The notes under the pieces: model-generated
Told to the model about the DNA's origin: nothing
The model's input: the letters and a program-made list of their open reading frames with translations, nothing else
Databases searched by the model: none
Part shown: piece after piece, positions 59,820 through 64,000 of the stretch
Layout: the number at the start of each line of letters is the position of its first letter
Position numbering within the stretch: position 1 is the stretch's first letter
Position numbers and translations under genes: made by a program
NCBI GenBank assembly: GCA_009192285.1
Contig: CM018603.1
Coordinates: 310,001 to 374,000 of the forward strand
Length of the DNA: 64,000 bases
Direction: 5' to 3'
Origin: Morchella semilibera
Taxonomy: Eukaryota > Ascomycota > Pezizomycetes > Pezizales > Morchellaceae

Positions 59820-59967
59820 AGACGAAGTATGAGCTAGCTAGATAGAATTTCAGTCTTATGGTTAATTCTCCAGCTACACGAAGACCGGTGCGCATAGACC
59901 TGGGGGCAACAAGACCAAAGTACACCTATCTAGCTGGCAAGGAGTAATTAGTGGCGGTGTAAGAATA

Positions 59968-60591
59968 CTAATCCTTCACCACTCTTCTCCTACTTGATCG
60001 CCTTCCCCCTGCAGGGCCCTTAGCCTTAGCCTTAGCCTTTCCCTTTCCCTTCCCCATCGACTCCTCCGACTCCCCCGCTTCTTCCTCTTCCTCTTCCTCC
60101 ATTGCCTTTCTCTTAGTAGCAGCCTTCATTGCCCTGGAGTCTTCATAGATATTCCCCAAGGCTAACTCTGTCCTCAGGTATCCCTGCCAATTACGATCCT
60201 TGACAAAGCACCATCCGGCCTCCATCTCACCCTCGTCGACCATAAGCTTGAGGTAGTCGTCCCTCCATTGCTTCGACGCAGTACTCATGAAAGCAAAGGC
60301 CTTCAAGTTCGTCTCCGGGTCTGGCCCACAGATGATCCTCTGGAAGCGCTGCGCGGTTAGGTGAGGGTTGCCCTCAGCGTACTGCATAAATGCGTTGAAG
60401 ACTGGCGAGTCCGCGATCTTTTCGGGGGTGCTGGAAGCCTCGTGAGGGAAGGCGACATATTTGTAGGTGGTATGGTCGAGGAGGCCGCCTGGGCCAGCAT
60501 CAGGCTCGGACTCCCATGGGATATAGCCGAGCTTGGAGAGAATTGCGGATTGGCTGACGATGGGGTCAGTGGCGGTCGCTTCGATCACCAT
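59968..60591 (-). CDS. hypothetical protein with basic nuclear-type tail
   Basis: A single exon of 207 residues, start MVIEATATDPIV. The first 160 residues look like a folded, conserved-type domain: AILSKLGYIPWESEPDAG, FNAFMQYAEGNPHLTAQRFQ, TASKQWRDDYLKLMVDEGEMEAGWCFVKDRNW and YLRTELALGNIYEDSR. The last 50 residues are an acidic polyglutamate run followed by KGKGKAKAKAKG and RRSSRRR, a plausible nuclear localisation or nucleic-acid-binding tail. I do not recognise the family. Regular codon use, domain-like composition and clean ends argue for a real gene. Confidence 0.75.
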   Translation of the reverse strand: MVIEATATDPIVSQSAILSKLGYIPWESEPDAGPGGLLDHTTYKYVAFPHEASSTPEKIADSPVFNAFMQYAEGNPHLTAQRFQRIICGPDPETNLKAFAFMSTASKQWRDDYLKLMVDEGEMEAGWCFVKDRNWQGYLRTELALGNIYEDSRAMKAATKRKAMEEEEEEEAGESEESMGKGKGKAKAKAKGPAGGRRSSRRRVVKD

Positions 60592-62591
60592 TCTGTGGGG
60601 GATGAGCGTGGGACGTATGGTGTGTGGTGTATGCGGTGTATGTAGGTTAGATTAGGTGCGACTTGCGCGTAGACGAGTAGACGAGGTGGAAATGATCGGT
60701 TCGGAGGTAAGAATTTCTTGGCCGAGAATATCGTAATGTAGGTTCACTCCTGACGATTTGAGGAGGAAAGGTTCTGAAAAACAGATTTCGTCAAGTCATA
60801 AGGTTGGGTGGAAAATCGTATAGGGCCGTTATGTGAGCAAGGTCGTGGGTTTTCTTGCTCCTTCGTTAAAGGCTCTGGGAGCTGTTCTGAGCAGTTATGT
60901 AATGAACGCGCCCTTGGTTGATGTGGTCACGTGGACATAACCTAACCTGGTCAGCCGCGTTGGGTGACTAAGGTTTTATTAATATGTCTCAGGGGCTTTT
61001 GGGACATGGAAATGATTGTTTTAATGGGACATACTATTAGTAAGGACAAAGCTTTTCAAAGTATTTCTTAATAGTGTGGACCGAGCCCCAACCCGGGGTA
61101 TCCTTTAAAATGAATCTAATTGTTAAAATAGCGGGACCGGCCTATATACATGTATACTTATATATGTATCAGTATCCGGTACATAGCAAAGTACATATGT
61201 ACATGTACTAAGTACATGTAAGTACAGTACCGGTATTGTACGTATCTTTTGCACTATCCAGGACTTATCTTACTACATATATGAGTCTCGAGATATGTGT
61301 CTTTGTGTGCGAAACTACTCGCGCTGCCGGATTGAAGCCGCTCAGACAGATCGCTCGCCACAGTTCATTGAGCGGCTTCAAACCAGCAGCGTGAGTACTT
61401 AAGTACGGTGTAGTACTTATTACACATGCAGAACTGATATACCACAGCCTACCGGCCAAATTGCAATGCTAGGTGGTGTAGTCATGATCGGAAAAGACCC
61501 TGCACCCAGCTTTCCTATATGCGCTCGATAACAAGTATAAGTATGATCAGTAGTAGCTAGCGCTATATCAGTGATCTAAAGCTGGCACATTGACGTTAAA
61601 TGACTAAAGTATGGACTAAGTCTGATCTCAATTCGAGAAGATGCCAATGACATTATCAATAGTATATGTAAACTCTTCGCCGAACCTATTTGATTTCACG
61701 CGTGTCTAAATAAGTATATATTAGCGCCGTAGCGTTTAGCTGGCTTCATGAACTGTTTACGCTAAGTGTTAGTATTGTGGGTAATTACGCTTACACAGAC
61801 AGTTTTACGGCGATTAACTGAGCTTGAAGTGATATTACTATTGGTTGATAAGTGCATAGATATCGCTTATATGGGTTCCGTATTAATCCCCAGTTGCCAA
61901 TTCCTACTCAGCCCGGTCGCAAGAGCACAACCAGGGCATTCTCAGAATCTAACAATATTACAATTGTTATTAACAAAGCTCCAAGGAGGCCGTGTGAAAT
62001 TCGGAGGTTTTCATGCATATGGGTACGTATACATACAATATTAAAACTAAAAAAGAAAAACACAGTAAAACGCTTTGGGCCAGCCTCATTACATGAATTC
62101 GTTGCCTCCTATATATTCTAGTGTTTACTTCTCATTCTTAGCCTCTTATTCATGCGTGGGAGTGTTTACCCAGGTACCACCGCCAAGCCCCTTCAAACTC
62201 TCGCCGGAAACGTTTTAACCACATAACAAGGCCTTGCCTATTGACGAATTGAGCTGAAAGCCTCAATCAATTATCCGCGTTCGTTGATTTTTGCTGTTGC
62301 TATCTGCACGTTCGACTCATGAATTCTAGGCTCCCAACCCCACACTAACCAGTAATAGCAGGGAGGCTTTGCGCGGGGCTCACTGTTTGGCGGGCTTGGC
62401 AGGGAATAAGCAACAAGCTCTTAAGGTGAAGATACATACAATCCATCTCAACCATCCCATCTCTCATAGCACCAGTTCTAGCAACACTGCAAACCTTTCT
62501 CTAAAGCTTCATCTCATCAGTTCACAACTTTCTTTCTTCTCCCACCAACGCCCCTTCTTCTTCCTCTTCGCCACAACAGTAAATAGTAACA
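60592..62591. other. intergenic region with palindromes
   Basis: No gene is seen. The stretch contains the promoter of the 207-residue protein gene, a cluster of TACATGTA and related palindromes (61149-61230) and a foldback repeat (61314-61399). The last 150 bp are CT/CA-rich and lead into CUL3. Confidence 0.5.
61314..61399. repeat. foldback repeat
   Basis: The left arm, about 61315-61344, and the right arm, about 61369-61397, are reverse complements with about four mismatches; the inner TTGAAGCCGCTCA/TGAGCGGCTTCAA blocks match exactly. The loop is about 24 bp. Confidence 0.8.
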
Positions 62592-64000
62592 ATGAACCGC
62601 ACCCGTGGCAAGATTCGGCCCCTCGAAGAGTGAGTTCCCTCGCCCTCCCCCGCACCATTCCTATTCCCGTTCAATAGACTCATATCTTCCTCAGGGGCTC
62701 GCGACCGACCCGGTCGACTTCGATGAGTACTGGGACACCCTTGCCCAATCACTGCGCGAGATTCACGCCAAAAACGCTTCCCGGCTATCATTTGAAGAAC
62801 TCTACCGTAACGCCTACAAGCTTGTTCTCAAAAAGCACGGCGAGAAGTTGTACGCAAACGTCAAGCAGCTGGTAATCGAGCACCTTAAGGTCGTTGCAGT
62901 GCGGGATGTGCGACCGCTAGTGCCTAATGCTATTGTCACCGGCGGTGCGGCGTTCGGGACGGCGAGTAGTGTGGAAAAGCGAATTGGGGGAGATAAGTTT
63001 TTGGATCGGCTGAAGGTGGTATGGGAAGACCACCAGCTGTGTATGGGCATGATGAAGGATGTGCTGATGTACATGGTTTGCGATGCCCCTCTACTTTATT
63101 GCTCCCCCGGGAATGCGTCGGCAGTGCTAATTCTAAGGTGATGTAGGATCGTGTTTTTTGTGCGGATCATAAGATACCGTCAATATATGTTACCTGTATG
63201 GGATTGTTCCGGGATCATATCCTAAGGAACCCGCAATATAACATCGGAAAAGCACTGAACACTGTGATCCTCGACCAGATCAAGATGGAGAGAGAGGGTG
63301 ATATTATCAACCACGCGACCATAAGGTCTTGTGTATACATGCTTGAGGCGTTATATGAAAACGAAGATGAGAATGAAAATGAGAGGATTTACCTGACCAG
63401 TTTTCAGGGTAAATACCCCCCCCCCCCTTTTTCCTTCCTTTCCCTCCTCCTACACTACTCTTCAGTGGCCTAACTCATTACGAACCATATATATAGGCGA
63501 GTTTCTCGCAGCATCTAGCGAGTTTTACAAACAAGAGGGTATCCGGCTCCTCCGAGAATGCGATGCTGCAACCTACCTCCGGAAAACGGATAAGCGTCTA
63601 TCTGAGGAGTACTCCCGGTCTCATGATACCCTTTCTATGCTATCTGAGCCCAGGATCCGCGCGGTAGTAGAGGAAGAGTTGATTACGAACAATATTAAGG
63701 AGGTAATGGAGATGGATACCGGCTTACGGTTCATGCTCGATAACGACCGCTTTGAGGATTTAAAGCTCGTTTATAAACTTATCTCCAGAGTAGACACAGA
63801 GAAGCAGGCACTCAAGAATATGTTGTGCAAGAGGTTAGTGGAGCTAGGTAGGGAGATTAATAAGAGCGCCGACCCTACCACCGTCGCCGCAACACCGGCG
63901 GCACCGACGGAGAATGGCGACTCAGCAAAGAACTCTGGTGCTGCTGCTGCAAGCGAAGATAAAGCTGCCAACAACCTTACAGTGGTTGCTATCCGGTGGG
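62592..64000 (+). CDS. CUL3: cullin 3, N-terminal part, cut by window end
   Basis: The visible exons are 62592-62629, 62695-63075, 63147-63408 and 63497 to the window end. Cullin 3 is the scaffold of BTB-adaptor ubiquitin ligases. The start MNRTRGKIRP is typical of CUL3, followed by DFDEYWDTLAQSLREIHAKNASRLSFEELYRNAYKLVLKKHGEKLY (62716-62853, cullin-repeat 1), MYM|DRVFCADHKIPSIYV, GLFRDHIL, GEFLAASSEFYKQEG, YLRKTDKRLSEEYSR and GLRFMLDNDRFEDLKLVYKLISRV. A low-complexity Ala/Thr stretch interrupts the repeats near the window end, as in several fungal CUL3 proteins. Exon 1 ends in phase 2 but exon 2 needs phase 0, so the first junction is off by one base and remains unresolved. The remaining exons join cleanly. 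Confidence 0.9.

Larger units (their letters stand above)
57726..59967. other. gene-poor region with hairpin and minisatellite
   Basis: No gene is supported. The region holds a perfect 45-bp inverted repeat (58797-58908), a GGAAA-type minisatellite (59777-59819), a short TTAGGG-like patch near 59413-59432, and TACATGTA at 58155 and 59028. Confidence 0.5.

Noticed and set aside
1-64000. CRISPR array, rRNA genes or a secondary-metabolite cluster
   Set aside because: No regularly spaced direct repeats, no rRNA sequence and no backbone synthase gene are visible; gene order is mixed housekeeping.

Overview
The window is a stretch of a filamentous ascomycete (Pezizomycotina) nuclear genome. The evidence is short GT-AG introns of about 50-90 bp with fungal branch sites, single-copy fungal housekeeping genes (REV1, YTH1, SF3B6, hexokinase, ADH, cullin 3), RCR-family and DUF676-lipase genes typical of ascomycetes, and long low-complexity intergenic DNA. 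Gene spacing is loose (about 18 genes in 64 kb) and the palindrome TACATGTA recurs about 30 times between genes. A Pezizomycetes-like genome would fit, but the sequence alone does not settle the class.

Layout. 1-9.4 kb: mostly gene-poor DNA with an intron-bearing tRNA-Asn, an SRPBCC-fold gene (-) and an RCR-type membrane protein gene (-). 10.9-16.0 kb: a five-exon REV1 translesion polymerase gene (+) carrying an unexpected chromodomain. 16-24.4 kb: gene-poor, with a tiny cysteine-rich ORF, several hairpin or MITE-like repeats and a complete-looking pogo/Fot1 DNA transposon (48-bp terminal repeats, TA target sites, uninterrupted transposase). 24.8-32.6 kb (all +): secreted/membrane kelch protein, a divergent ATG8-like protein with a C-terminal tail, YTH1 (CPSF30) and an unknown protein. 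33.9-40.2 kb (all -): DUF676 lipase, a secreted dibasic-processed protein, and an IQM-like calmodulin-binding protein with a 5-nt micro-exon. 41.3-48.6 kb (+): SF3B6 and hexokinase. 51.5-54.5 kb (-): secreted Thr/Glu-repeat protein with two cupredoxin domains. 56.4-57.7 kb (+): zinc alcohol dehydrogenase. 60.0-60.6 kb (-): unknown basic-tailed protein. 62.6 kb to the end (+): start of cullin 3, cut by the window edge.

The genes do not form an operon or an evident biosynthetic cluster; this is ordinary mixed fungal gene order. Functional themes are mRNA processing (YTH1, SF3B6), DNA damage tolerance (REV1), sugar metabolism (hexokinase, ADH), ubiquitin ligation (CUL3) and cell surface/secretion (RCR, kelch, cupredoxin, dibasic precursor). 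The most notable features are the chromodomain inside REV1, the tailed ATG8-like paralogue, the 5-nt exon, and a perfect 45-bp hairpin at 58.8 kb. All exon boundaries were derived by eye from reading frame, splice-site consensus and recognised protein families; none has transcript support here.
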